Source: Pigoraptor vietnamica
Lineage: Eukaryota > Opisthokonta > Filasterea
Length of the DNA: 25,342 nt
Assembly: GCA_943704525.1 (NCBI GenBank)
Contig: CALSCQ010003346.1
Coordinates: forward strand, 1-25,342
Direction: 5' to 3'
The notes beneath the pieces were generated by a model, which saw only the letters and a list, made by a program, of their open reading frames with translations, was not told where the DNA came from and did not search any database. Positions within the stretch are counted from its first letter, which is position 1; each line of letters begins with the position of its first letter. Made by a program: the position numbers and the translations under genes. Shown piece after piece: positions 10,215 to 25,342 of the stretch.

Positions 10215-11680
10215 GTGCGTGTGAGTGTGTTTGTGTGTGTGTGCGGGTGCGGGTGAGTGAACGTACACGCAGTTATTCCCGTTGCATAGCTATTGTTTTC
10301 ATATCGGACGCCAACGTATTTCTTTGTGTATTTCAACTCACACTCCCCTTTCGCCGATCTTTCAGCTACGAAGCGCCACCCAAAGCAACCGCATCTCAGC
10401 CCAGTCACGTGACAACACTCGCAGCGAGCAATGCCGGTGACTTGGCCGACGGCGTTCCCGCCAATCGCACCCTCGCGGCCGTTTTGTCGGGTGCGACACC
10501 TCCCGAGGACTCGGCAGAAGTGTTCTATTATGAGCATCCGCACGCCGACGCGCGGTCTGAAAGCGCGGACGAACATAGTAGCGCCGCAGGGGACGAAGAG
10601 GACGAGGACGACGCGAGTGGCGATGAGAGGGAATCGGTCGAACCGTCGGACGCACACGAAGGGTCGGAGCAGTTTGAAAGCGCGCGCGAGGGCCTCTCGA
10701 CACCCCCGTCGCCAGTCGATGAGAGCGGGAGGAGCGCAAGCGATGCCGAGGGTGTGATCGGCGTGGGCGAACCTCCTCGGCTGAGCACGCACGTGCCAGA
10801 AGCGCCGGCATCCGCAGCCACGCCGCGCGCACAGGCACGGTCCCTCGCAGTTACGCCGTCGCCGGCCGTTACGCCGCTGTCGCTCTTTGACATTTCGCAG
10901 TCGGTCGGTCCAACGCCCCAGGGCTATCTCGACAGTCCGCTACGCACGCCCGTCACCCCGAGCGGACGTGGCACGCGTGACGTCGCTGTGGGCTCTGCGC
11001 CGGCCACCCCGACGCACCCGCGGATGCTGGACGTCGGCGTTGGGACGACGCCGGTAGCAGACCGGACAGACAGGGGACAGGCGCCCGACATGTCGACACA
11101 GCAGGCCGAGAAGCACGACGACAAAGGGGACGATTTCGTGAGTGAAGGAAAAGAGGGGCCGCACGAGCCCAACGCGGACGACGAGGCGCGGAGCGTAGCA
11201 AGAGGTAATGCCTTCATGTGCGGGTTCCCTCGTTGTGGATTGCCGTGAGAAGAAAGAGTGCGCGTGTTCCGGTGTGGCGAGTGGCACGTGCTTCACTCGG
11301 TATGGACTGCGGACGTGTCCTACATATGCACGCCTGCCGCTGTTCACAGTGTGCGCACACACTCGCTCAAGCGCTCTCGTGCGCGCGCAGAGTACGGCAT
11401 GGATCTCGATGCCCTGTACGCACTCGACCTCCCTTCCCTCGAGCGGCTGCGTGACGCCATTGCATTTGAGATGCAGTGGACGGAGGAGGCGCTGCGGTTG
11501 CGCGTGGCGGTGCGTTGCCCCTCTGTACCACGTGTCTCCCGAGTCGTCTGTTGCTTATTCGACTTCTCTCATTCTGTCTGTTTTTGGGCGCTTCGGACCG
11601 TCTGACGTTGTGGTGGACGTGATGTTGCTCGCTCGCGGCCACGTGACACGCAGGCACTGCAAGCGGCTCGCCTGCGATAG
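9727..11680 (+). CDS. IQCC: IQCC-like protein: IQ motif, acidic/proline-rich middle, conserved C-terminal helix
   Basis: Probably a calmodulin-binding protein; its role is not known to me. Five exons, 9727-9765, 9828-9982, 10366-11204, 11391-11509 and 11654-11680, join in frame to 392 residues (human IQCC about 466). The N-terminus carries one IQ motif, RIQACFRGHRVRAQLF, with an intron cutting exactly after the Q. It continues REYEELFEEIEGGLGG, which resembles the human REYEAIVREVEGDLG as I recall it. The large third exon is low complexity: an acidic run GDEEDEDDASGDERE and many TP/SP sites (VTPSPAVTP, ATPTHP, RTPVTPSG). The C-terminal helix LERLRDAIAFEMQWTEEALRLRVAAL aligns with the human segment around MELLWLQQAINSRKEYL. 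The assignment rests on those two ends; the middle is not conserved. Confidence 0.76.
10031..10258 (+). repeat. GT-rich minisatellite in IQCC-like intron 2
   Basis: The 383-nt intron 9983-10365 contains about six units of roughly 22-26 nt built from GTGCGTGCGTGTTGTGTGTGT, followed by a plain (GT)n with GC interruptions. It is a higher-order repeat rather than a simple microsatellite, and UG-rich on the transcribed strand. Confidence 0.9.
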
Positions 11681-12047
11681 CACCCCATCGTCTGCGAACT
11701 CTACTCTTCCCATCGTTCGCCACTCGCACGCCACGCGTCGTCCGCTGTTGCCGTCGTGCGCGAATAGCAAGAGCAGCGCTACAAAAATGGCACGTCCAGG
11801 GGGAGGCCTGCGTGTCAGGGGTCGAATCCTACGAGTGCTGAATCGGCCGCGTTCTCAGCGAACACAGCGACTGGTACAGTCGAACGGAGCCCGCTACGGC
11901 AGCGTAACATCCCGCCGCTACGGCAGCGTAACATCCCGTGTGGCGAAAGATGTGTTTTGCTGATGCGACGCTCGTCCTCGCAGTCCCACAACTTGTGGAC
12001 AGCGCCTAACTTATTCAGCGTCAATACATCGGCTATTATTACTGGCA
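11681..12047. other. Convergent spacer between IQCC-like and ASL genes
   Basis: These 367 bp hold the two 3' ends. I see no further gene. The reading frame continuing past the IQCC-like stop is not supported by a homologue. The only marked structure is the 24-bp tandem duplication listed separately. Confidence 0.7.
11891..11938. repeat. Perfect 24-bp tandem duplication
   Basis: Two identical adjacent copies of a 24-bp unit starting CCGCTACGGCAGCGTAACAT occupy the convergent spacer. Perfect identity suggests a recent event. Confidence 0.95.
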
Positions 12048-14787
<2,740 letters not shown>

Positions 14788-15135
14788 TGTTCCCACCGTG
14801 TGTTTGAAGTGCCGGTAAGCGCTTCAGAACAAGGACGAGAGTGGTCTCTTCTCAGAAATGCACCCGTGCTCTTTGTGTGCAAGAGCGTGCGTGTGCGTGT
14901 GTGTGTGTGTGCGTGCGTGCGTGCGTGTGTGTCTATCAGCTGATGATCGATGATGCCGTTGATTCCGATTGGCTGCTTGCTCCACTTTAGATCACGTGAC
15001 CTGCGGAAACTAACTCCCACCATATGCGGGCTTGCGTTGGTGTGCTACACAACATTGAAAGTGCATTATTCGTTTGGAAATCGCCTTCTTCCTTTAGAAC
15101 GCCCCACCGGCACACGCACAGGGATCATTTTCGCA
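14788..15135. promoter_or_regulatory. Divergent intergenic region, ASL / CMC2, with CCAAT and ATCACGTGAC
   Basis: These 348 bp between start codons contain a GT/GC-rich run at about 14886-14934, an inverted CCAAT (ATTGG at 14968-14972) and ATCACGTGAC at 14991-15000. The CACGTG core matches the one in the EFM7/IQCC gap. I see no gene in the region. Its promoter role is inferred from the head-to-head arrangement. Confidence 0.6.
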
Positions 15136-15713
15136 ATGCATCCGCCGCTGTCTGCCTTCAAGAATGCCGACAAGTGTGTCGAGGTCATTAGGCAGGTGCG
15201 TCTGGCTACAGTTGCGCGAGTTGCCGTTGACGCGTGTGCATGTGCGTGTGGGCGTGCGGCATGCGGACGTGTGCGCGAGTGCGCGTGTGTGCGTGTTTGC
15301 GTGGTGAAGACTCGCGCGTTTATGCGTGTTTGCGTTGGTGACGTGTGTCTTACGTACTCACTCGCAGCTTGAGGAGTGCCACATGAGCAAGCCTTTCGGC
15401 AAATTCTTTGGCGCGTGCAATGCGTACAAGCGCAGTCTCGACGAGTGCCTCACCGAAGACGTGCGTTTGTGCTCTCTGTGCGCACGAAAGTCCCGTTGCA
15501 TGGAGATGCTTGGGAGTTTTTCACATGTGTCGTTCGCTTTGCTCCTGTCAACTGTCTCCTTGCTAAGCTGTCTGTTAATCCAACGCCGTCCCTTCGCAAC
15601 GCGTGCACGCACAGTATCTCATTGCGAGGCAAAAGAGCTTCGATGAGTCGCGGAGGAAGCAAAAGTTGTGGGAAGAGTACGACAAGGAAACGGGTCACGC
15701 GCCGCGCCGGTGA
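15136..15713 (+). CDS. CMC2: CMC2, twin CX9C cytochrome c oxidase assembly protein
   Basis: CMC2 is a small mitochondrial intermembrane-space protein needed for cytochrome c oxidase biogenesis; family members fold through disulfides made by the Mia40 relay. Three exons, 15136-15195, 15368-15460 and 15615-15713, all phase 0, give 83 residues (human about 79). The start MHPPLSAF matches the family's MHPDLSPH. Both CX9C motifs are intact: CVEVIRQLEEC, which spans the first intron, and CNAYKRSLDEC. The block KPFGKFFGACN corresponds to the family's ILKFFGYCN. A charged tail KSFDESRRKQKLWEEY follows, again family-like. There is no cleavable presequence, as expected. The gene sits between ASL (divergent) and the scramblase (convergent). 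Confidence 0.94.
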
Positions 15714-16081
15714 TTCTGTTTTCTCTATTCTTTCTCGTCTATATTCGTTGCGTGCATTGCGTTGTTGTGCATCATCATTCAGCGCGCGTAGTGTGTGTGT
15801 GTAGACTGTGTCGTGTGTGAGTGTCTGTGTGCGCGCGGAGGGTGGTCGTTGCAGCGCGTGCGTGCACCTTAGTAGGCCTGCGCGATTCTCCAACTGTCTA
15901 TTTTCACTGTCGTCTGTACGTTGCGCCACGCGCGGGTCGTGTGAGCCACGTGTAAACAGTGCAACACTATCGCCGTGCGTCTTGTCCTTGCTCGGGGCGG
16001 TACACGCTTAAGAGAGATTGTGCATTAACAGAGTGGGGGATTGCGTGCGCTACCAATTGTACAGCAGTTGTATTGGGAAGC
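15714..16081. other. Convergent spacer between CMC2 and scramblase genes
   Basis: These 368 bp hold the two 3' ends and scattered TGTGTG stretches near 15790-15835. I see no further gene, clear polyadenylation hexamer or structured RNA here. Confidence 0.65.
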
Positions 16082-16183
16082 TCATTCTGCGTCGTAGCCA
16101 CCGGTCCCCCAGAACATAAAGCCGCTGCGGGGCAATCGGGCATTATGTCAGGGTAATGTTTACAAACAAACAAGAGAAAAGCG

Positions 16184-16222
<39 letters not shown>

Positions 16223-17621
16223 TACACGGCACGCAGCGCACGCACCCCCTTCCCGAGTGCAGCGAAAAGTAGTCGTGGTCAATGGTGATGGCCGCGGCGA
16301 GGGCGACAGCGCGCTCGTCGTACAAGAGGTGCCGCTGTGCGTCCTCGAGCACGTCCATCTTCAGAATGTACTGGCGCGCGTCGGTGAAGAGCTCCCGCGC
16401 AAAGCCGGTGAAGTCCTTGTCCACGCGCGCGAGGCGACGGCCGTTTCTGCGAGCAAGACGAGCGCAATGGGGACAGTTCTCCAGTGTTAGTGACGCACAC
16501 ACGTGACGCCGCGACTCATGTGCACGCGTGCACTCACACGCAAGGCATGGCACACGCGCACGCACCTGTCCACGATGTCAAACTCCCACGCGAGGAACCC
16601 AGAGTCAATCTCCGCAAACTGCCGCTTTCCGAGAAAGAGGTCGTATCGGCGCCGCCATAGATGCCACCGCTGCTGGACCTCCCCCACGGCCTCGCCCTCG
16701 GCCGTTTCGATGAATATACGGCTGTTGATGAGGTAGTATGGCCGCCGTATGCGAAGCACTATTTGGCCCGCGCCGTCGTACACGAGCGCCGTGAACTTGC
16801 GGTGGAGGAGAAAGACGTTGCGCAGGAGCGACTTGAGGAACGAGTCCTCCTCGACAATGTGGCCGACGACAAAGCCTTGCTGGTTCATGATGCTGTACTG
16901 GTTGGCCTGCTCAAAGCCTGCGCGTGCGAGTGCGTGTGGTGTGTGCGTGCGAGTATGTGCGTGTGTGTGCGTACGCGCAGAGGAGTAAGCCGTGCATTAA
17001 ACTACGTGCGCACAGGTGCTACCTCTCACACCCTCCCACGGACCAAACACCCCTTCGCACAAAACCCACCTACAAGCAAGTTCATCATCTCAATCCGCCG
17101 CGATATAATGAGCGCGGGATGCCCCAGAATCCCCGCAGACGTCGACAGCGAATTGATTACCGTCGGGCCCACGTGCGCGGGCTCGCTCGAAGTGGCGTGC
17201 GCAAGCTCCCCGCCCCTCGCGACACCGCGAGTCTCCGTTTCCCCCGCATGCTCTTCGCTGTCGTTCGATTCGGACGCAGACGCACCCGTGCGGCGGCGGC
17301 GGGGAGGGGGAACGGGCCTCCTTCGCGCAGAATTCGCTGCAATGCCAACCGCCGACGGTCAAAAAACCCGCTACAACACAGCTAAAGTGAAAAGGCGATG
17401 CCCCGGAGAAGTAGCAACCCACCCTTAAACCATGACGACGGAAAGAGAGAGATGCTCCGCGATGGCACGGATGGCGAGGGCGAACAGAGACACACTAGGG
17501 CGGTCTGAGGCACTGCGAACGGCGTACGCGCACACACGATAGGCGCACGGGTAATGGTAGTGCGCGCAACTCCCGCACGTGCGAAGGGGGAGAGGGCGGC
17601 GGCAAAGCGGGCGAGGGACAT
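16082..17621 (-). CDS. Phospholipid scramblase family protein with mitochondrial presequence
   Basis: Scramblases move phospholipids between membrane leaflets; fungal AIM25 and animal PLSCR3 are mitochondrial relatives. Five exons (transcript order 17621-17423, 17336-17070, 16917-16566, 16446-16246, 16124-16082) join in frame to 353 residues. The N-terminus MSLARFAAALSPFARAGVAR, continuing with further Arg/Thr, has many arginines and no acidic residue for over 60 positions, a good matrix-targeting presequence. A low-complexity Arg/Pro and acidic linker follows. The scramblase core runs from about residue 150: GFEQANQYSIMNQQG, SLLRNVFLLHRKF, RRPYYLINSRIFIE, VGEVQQRWHLWRRRYDLF, AWEFDIVD, DKDFTGFARELFTDARQYIL and ITIDHDYFSLHS. 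The last exon encodes FMFWGTGGYDAE, a hydrophobic-aromatic end seen in the family. Exon 2 borders are the least certain part. It shares a 270-bp gap with the valyl-tRNA synthetase start. Confidence 0.92.
16191..16220. repeat. (CA)n in the last scramblase intron
   Basis: A CA run preceded by (GC)n lies in the intron 16125-16245. On the sense strand of the scramblase gene it reads GT. Confidence 0.93.
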
Positions 17622-17891
17622 GGCCTATAACGCGCGCGCACACACGCGTTGTGTTGGAGAGAGAGATGACACAGCGAGAAAGAGTGCACAGCGAGAAAGA
17701 GTGTTCTTATGTGTTTTCGTGTCACGCAAGATGAGTAACAGACATAGCAAGGCTTAAACCCCCACCTTACCCTGTTATCACGTCACAACGTTTACTTCAC
17801 ACGTGCGCTGTACAGCTGAGAGCTGTCCTCTCTTTGTGTGAAGAACCCTCTCTCATGTCTTGAGTTGTCCGACGCTCCCTCACGCGCGCAC
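17622..17891. promoter_or_regulatory. Divergent intergenic region, scramblase / valyl-tRNA synthetase
   Basis: The 270 bp separate two start codons of genes with mitochondrial-type N-termini. A perfect 17-bp tandem repeat of CACAGCGAGAAAGAGTG lies at 17670-17703. ATCACGTCAC lies at 17777-17786, one base from the ATCACGTGAC seen upstream of CMC2. Shared regulation is inferred only. Confidence 0.55.
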
Positions 17892-22553
<4,662 letters not shown>

Positions 22554-22815
22554 TACATGTGGCTGTCGTGGGCAGCCGGCGACACATTAAAGAACAGCGC
22601 AGCGACATCCGAAGTCCCGACCGGCGGCGTGGAGTAGCCAACGGAGTGTAGTTTGAACGTATAATTCGTCAAAGACGTTTCTTTTACTGGAAACTCTTGT
22701 TGAGTTAACAAATCGCGCACGCACAAATCCTTAAGAGAAAAGAAAAAACACCGGCGGGCGTTAACTGTCCGTCGCCGGCTGATTGACGCTCAGCGCACGG
22801 TGAGCAAATAAGAGC

Positions 22816-24830
22816 CTACAGCAGGGACGCGGAGCCGCCCGATCCCGAAGTCGACTTGTGCGTTCTGAAATAGTAGAAAGCACCGCCCGCAACGACTGCG
22901 CAACCGACGACCGCGCCGATGACAATTCCGGCAATTGCGCCAGCGCCGAGTCCGGACGATGACGAACCGGACATCGATTGGCCGCTCGGAAACATGTAGA
23001 CTGCGGGATCGGCGCAGTAGAGTGCGCTGCCAGACTGGGGCTGCGTGTTGAACGACAGGGGATCCCATATTCAGCAGCTGATCTCTACTGTGCGCTGCTG
23101 GGCCAAACAGTCACTCTGGCGGTCAGGCCGGCACGGACTTGGCTAGTACTGTACCAAAAGCGGTGCACACTCAGATACAATAAATTCAGTCGATCGGCGG
23201 TGCAGCACGCACTCACCTCGAACTGGCGCTTGGGGCCGCAGACAACAGTGGCTTCCGATGCGCCCTTAGTGCGGTCGCTGCGACCCGAGTTGCAGTAGGC
23301 CGTGCAGGTGGTTCCGGCATCGTAATTTCCGTTCGCGGACGGCGGACACTTGAATCTGCGGCGGAGGAAAAAAACAAGCAAAACAAACGCTTAGATCCGG
23401 CGTGTCTCCGGCGACATTCGACAGTGGGTACAGCAACTGAAGGACCAGCAGTGGTCTGTCGTTGATCTGCCGACGCATGTCAATCATTGAGCAGACAGCA
23501 CTGAGTCACTCGGCCGCAAATGAATTGGCCACCGCATATAAATACAATACCCCTGTCATGGCGCCGACCGTCACAGTCCACTGCACCCACCCGTCGGGAC
23601 CCTGGATGCTCTTCTCCGGGCCGGCGCACGTGTACTGGTCGCACCTGTCGCCGCTGTATCCCTCGTCGGTCTTGCACCAGCACTGTCAGCGTACATTCAA
23701 ACGAGAATCGCGGGCATCCGTCAGTTACTCCCGCGCAATTAACAATGTTCCAGGTGTCAAGTCACTGACTCTCAGGTGACCAATTAAATAAAGCTATCCT
23801 CCATATGCATCCACACGGCACGTCCGCGAAAAAACTAAAAGGCTAAAGTCCTACTGTCAGTCTCGACTGACGCGTGTAGAGCCATGACAGTCAGTTACTG
23901 ACCGCGGATCAGCGCTGCCAGTGCCAGCCGTCACGGTGGACACGGCACAGCGGGGCCAGTGTAACAACAGAATAATTGTCTACCCCAACGACCAGTTACC
24001 CCGCAAAGGACTCGTCTAGATCTGACCACTCGCCTTGGGATAGCCGGTCTCGTCGCCTGTGGGATACCAAACGCACGGCTCCACCGACATGACTTGGCCC
24101 GTCCGTGACATCGTCATTTGCACAGACCCGTAGCTGTTGCATGCGTCAGACCACGAGCCCATGGGAGCACAGCCCGCTGCGAGTTAAATGGTGCCGGGAA
24201 CGGCATGTTCAGTTCAAGCCAATGCAACTGCGGCCGCGCACTTTGACAAGGCACATAGCTGCAGTATGTTACTAACAATAGGCCCCATAATACCCGGCGC
24301 AGGGCCCCGCCGGCTTCACAGCGCTTGCTGCGGGACTGCCGGTCAATGCTCCAGTCAGTACGCAGAGCCGAATTACCTCGTATGACGCAGCCATCAATAC
24401 ACGCGGAGGCGGTTCCGCAGACGGCAACGCAGATGCTTCGAATGTCCGCTTTCCCCGCATACTGTTGCAGCATGGACACGGCGCTGGTGCACGTCGACTG
24501 GCATGTCAGCAGGCTCTGCGACCCCGGGTTCCAGCGCCGGCTGCACGACTGGATGCACTCGCTCTTCGTGTAGCCATTGACAGAGCTCGTCAGCACCTAC
24601 AATGCCAATAAAGTGCCCGTCAGCGTCCGGTGTAAGTACTGCAAGTTCTAATCTGAGAACTGAGTCTACTCCCCAGCCCAATACAACACATAACACAGTA
24701 TGGCGTTCACGGCTTCTCAGAGTAAGAAGCAGTGCCGCCGCGTGCGTGACCGGCCGACGGAGCCAGTGTCACGATGACTTACCAAGACGGCAATGGCTGC
24801 AACAAATAGGGCACTCTCTTTGAATTGCAT
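22816..24830 (-). CDS. Cysteine-rich secreted type I membrane protein, family unknown
   Basis: I do not recognise this gene. Six exons (transcript order 24830-24783, 24596-24377, 24176-24034, 23682-23591, 23355-23217, 23040-22816) join in frame to 288 residues. The N-terminus MQFKESALFVAAIAVLVLTS is a signal peptide. Next comes a domain with four CX3C motifs (CIQSC, CQSTC, CVAVC, CIDGC). Then a stretch with CWCKTDEGYSGDRC resembles an EGF-like end. A segment FKCPPSANGNYDAGTTC to VVCGPKRQFE, closing at LYC, recalls a degenerate sushi/CCP domain. A Ser/Gly linker leads to one small-residue transmembrane helix (AGAIAGIVIGAVVGCAVVAGG) and a short tail FRTHKSTSGSGGSASLL. The intron after the GYPK codons appears to start GC (AAG/GCGAGT). 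The stretch 23683-24033 could hide another short exon; I found none that keeps frame. It is likely a surface adhesion or recognition protein. Confidence 0.78.
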
Positions 24831-25264
24831 CTTCACGTCAGTGATTCGGGACTGAGACGCAGCTGATTGGCCGTCGTCAACGCGTCGGCGGGCTGTCAAT
24901 GACTTGACTAGACTCGGTCAGGCAGGCACTGCACGGCACCCTCGGTTTCAGCCGCCGCGAGCGATTGACACCGGCCCCGGCCAGTGTGCACGACGGTGTC
25001 GCGTCAGCGTGCTGTGCCGGGGTGTACCGCACAACGAGCCCAAGCCGCTCGGAGTTGACCAGCACCGAAATGACCGCTCGAGTAGGGCCAACGAACCAAA
25101 ACATTTTCTTCCAATTGGGCGCGTCATGAAACATGTGGGTGGCGCTTTATTACGCCGAAACTTCACTATGAAAATTGTATGGAACATTATTTATTACGAA
25201 AACGGCGTAGTGTGGAAGCAACAAACATGTAAATTTAGGTGTGTGGGGGCACACGATCGAACCT
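24831..25264. other. Upstream region of the cysteine-rich gene, no gene recognised
   Basis: These 434 bp lie upstream of the start codon at 24830. Reading frames on both strands give no family match. The stretch turns AT-rich near 25144-25235, unlike the GC-rich genes. It probably holds the 5' leader and promoter of the minus-strand gene. Confidence 0.6.
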
Positions 25265-25281
25265 AAATATAGCCGGCCGGC

Positions 25282-25342
25282 GAGCCTCGTGGGAATCGAA
25301 CCTCCGACCTTCCGGTCAAAAAGTCGAAACGTTGACTTCCCC
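25282..25342 (-). tRNA. tRNA-like fragment with perfect B box, cut by window edge
   Basis: On the minus strand GGTTCGATTCC (25302-25292) is a perfect RNA polymerase III B box in the T-arm position. It is preceded by GACCGGAAGGTCGG and a T-rich stretch placed like an anticodon arm. However, the T stem around it pairs poorly (GGAGG against CCCAC), and I cannot fold a clean 5+7 anticodon arm. The acceptor 5' half and D arm lie beyond the window. It may be a diverged tRNA, a tRNA pseudogene or the head of a tRNA-derived SINE. No anticodon is assigned. Confidence 0.33.

Noticed and set aside
11681-11963. Continuation of the IQCC-like gene beyond the TAG at 11678-11680
   Set aside because: The conserved C-terminal helix ends just before the stop, as in the family, and downstream frames show no homology.
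23910-23985. Possible extra exon of the cysteine-rich gene (minus strand, ending before GTCAGTAAC)
   Set aside because: Its output phase does not fit the next exon and it lacks the cysteine pattern.

Overview
The window is nuclear DNA of a unicellular eukaryote. It is GC-rich and compact, with many short introns and unusually abundant dinucleotide repeats. Ten protein genes are present. Nine are housekeeping or widely conserved eukaryotic genes with spliceosomal introns; the tenth is an unrecognised secreted membrane protein. I read about 53 introns, roughly 60 to 380 nt long. Nothing marks it as bacterial, viral or organellar. The group cannot be fixed from the sequence: IQCC-like, RFWD3-like and aspartate dehydrogenase genes would fit several protist lineages. 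I found no transposon, retroelement, CRISPR array or rRNA.

Layout, left to right: 3' part of a TKL-type protein kinase (+, 246-2077); L-aspartate dehydrogenase (-, 2203-3798); RFWD3-like RING/WD40 ubiquitin ligase (+, 3997-7631); EFM7/NNT1-type methyltransferase (-, 7928-9452); IQCC-like IQ-motif protein (+, 9727-11680); argininosuccinate lyase (-, 12048-14787); CMC2 cytochrome oxidase assembly factor (+, 15136-15713); mitochondrial phospholipid scramblase (-, 16082-17621); valyl-tRNA synthetase with a mitochondrial-type N-terminus (+, 17892-22553); cysteine-rich secreted type I membrane protein (-, 22816-24830). A tRNA-like fragment is cut by the right edge.

The ten genes alternate strand without exception. 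Four gene pairs diverge from gaps of 198-348 bp between start codons, and five pairs converge with 125-368 bp between stops. Each divergent gap is probably a shared promoter. Three of the four carry an ATCACGTSAY site (two of them ATCACGTGAY). Three consecutive genes (CMC2, scramblase, valyl-tRNA synthetase) point to mitochondria. Aspartate dehydrogenase and argininosuccinate lyase belong to aspartate/arginine nitrogen metabolism.

Introns mostly begin GTG (GTGCGT, GTGGGT, GTGAGT), and many contain long repeats. In most of these the transcribed strand reads UG, whichever strand the gene is on. Two introns appear to use GC-AG boundaries. No unmistakable new system was found. The most unusual items are the strict strand alternation, the sense-strand UG bias of introns, and the cysteine-rich surface protein with four CX3C motifs. 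Exon borders were inferred by reading frame, splice sites and remembered family sequences; no search was run.
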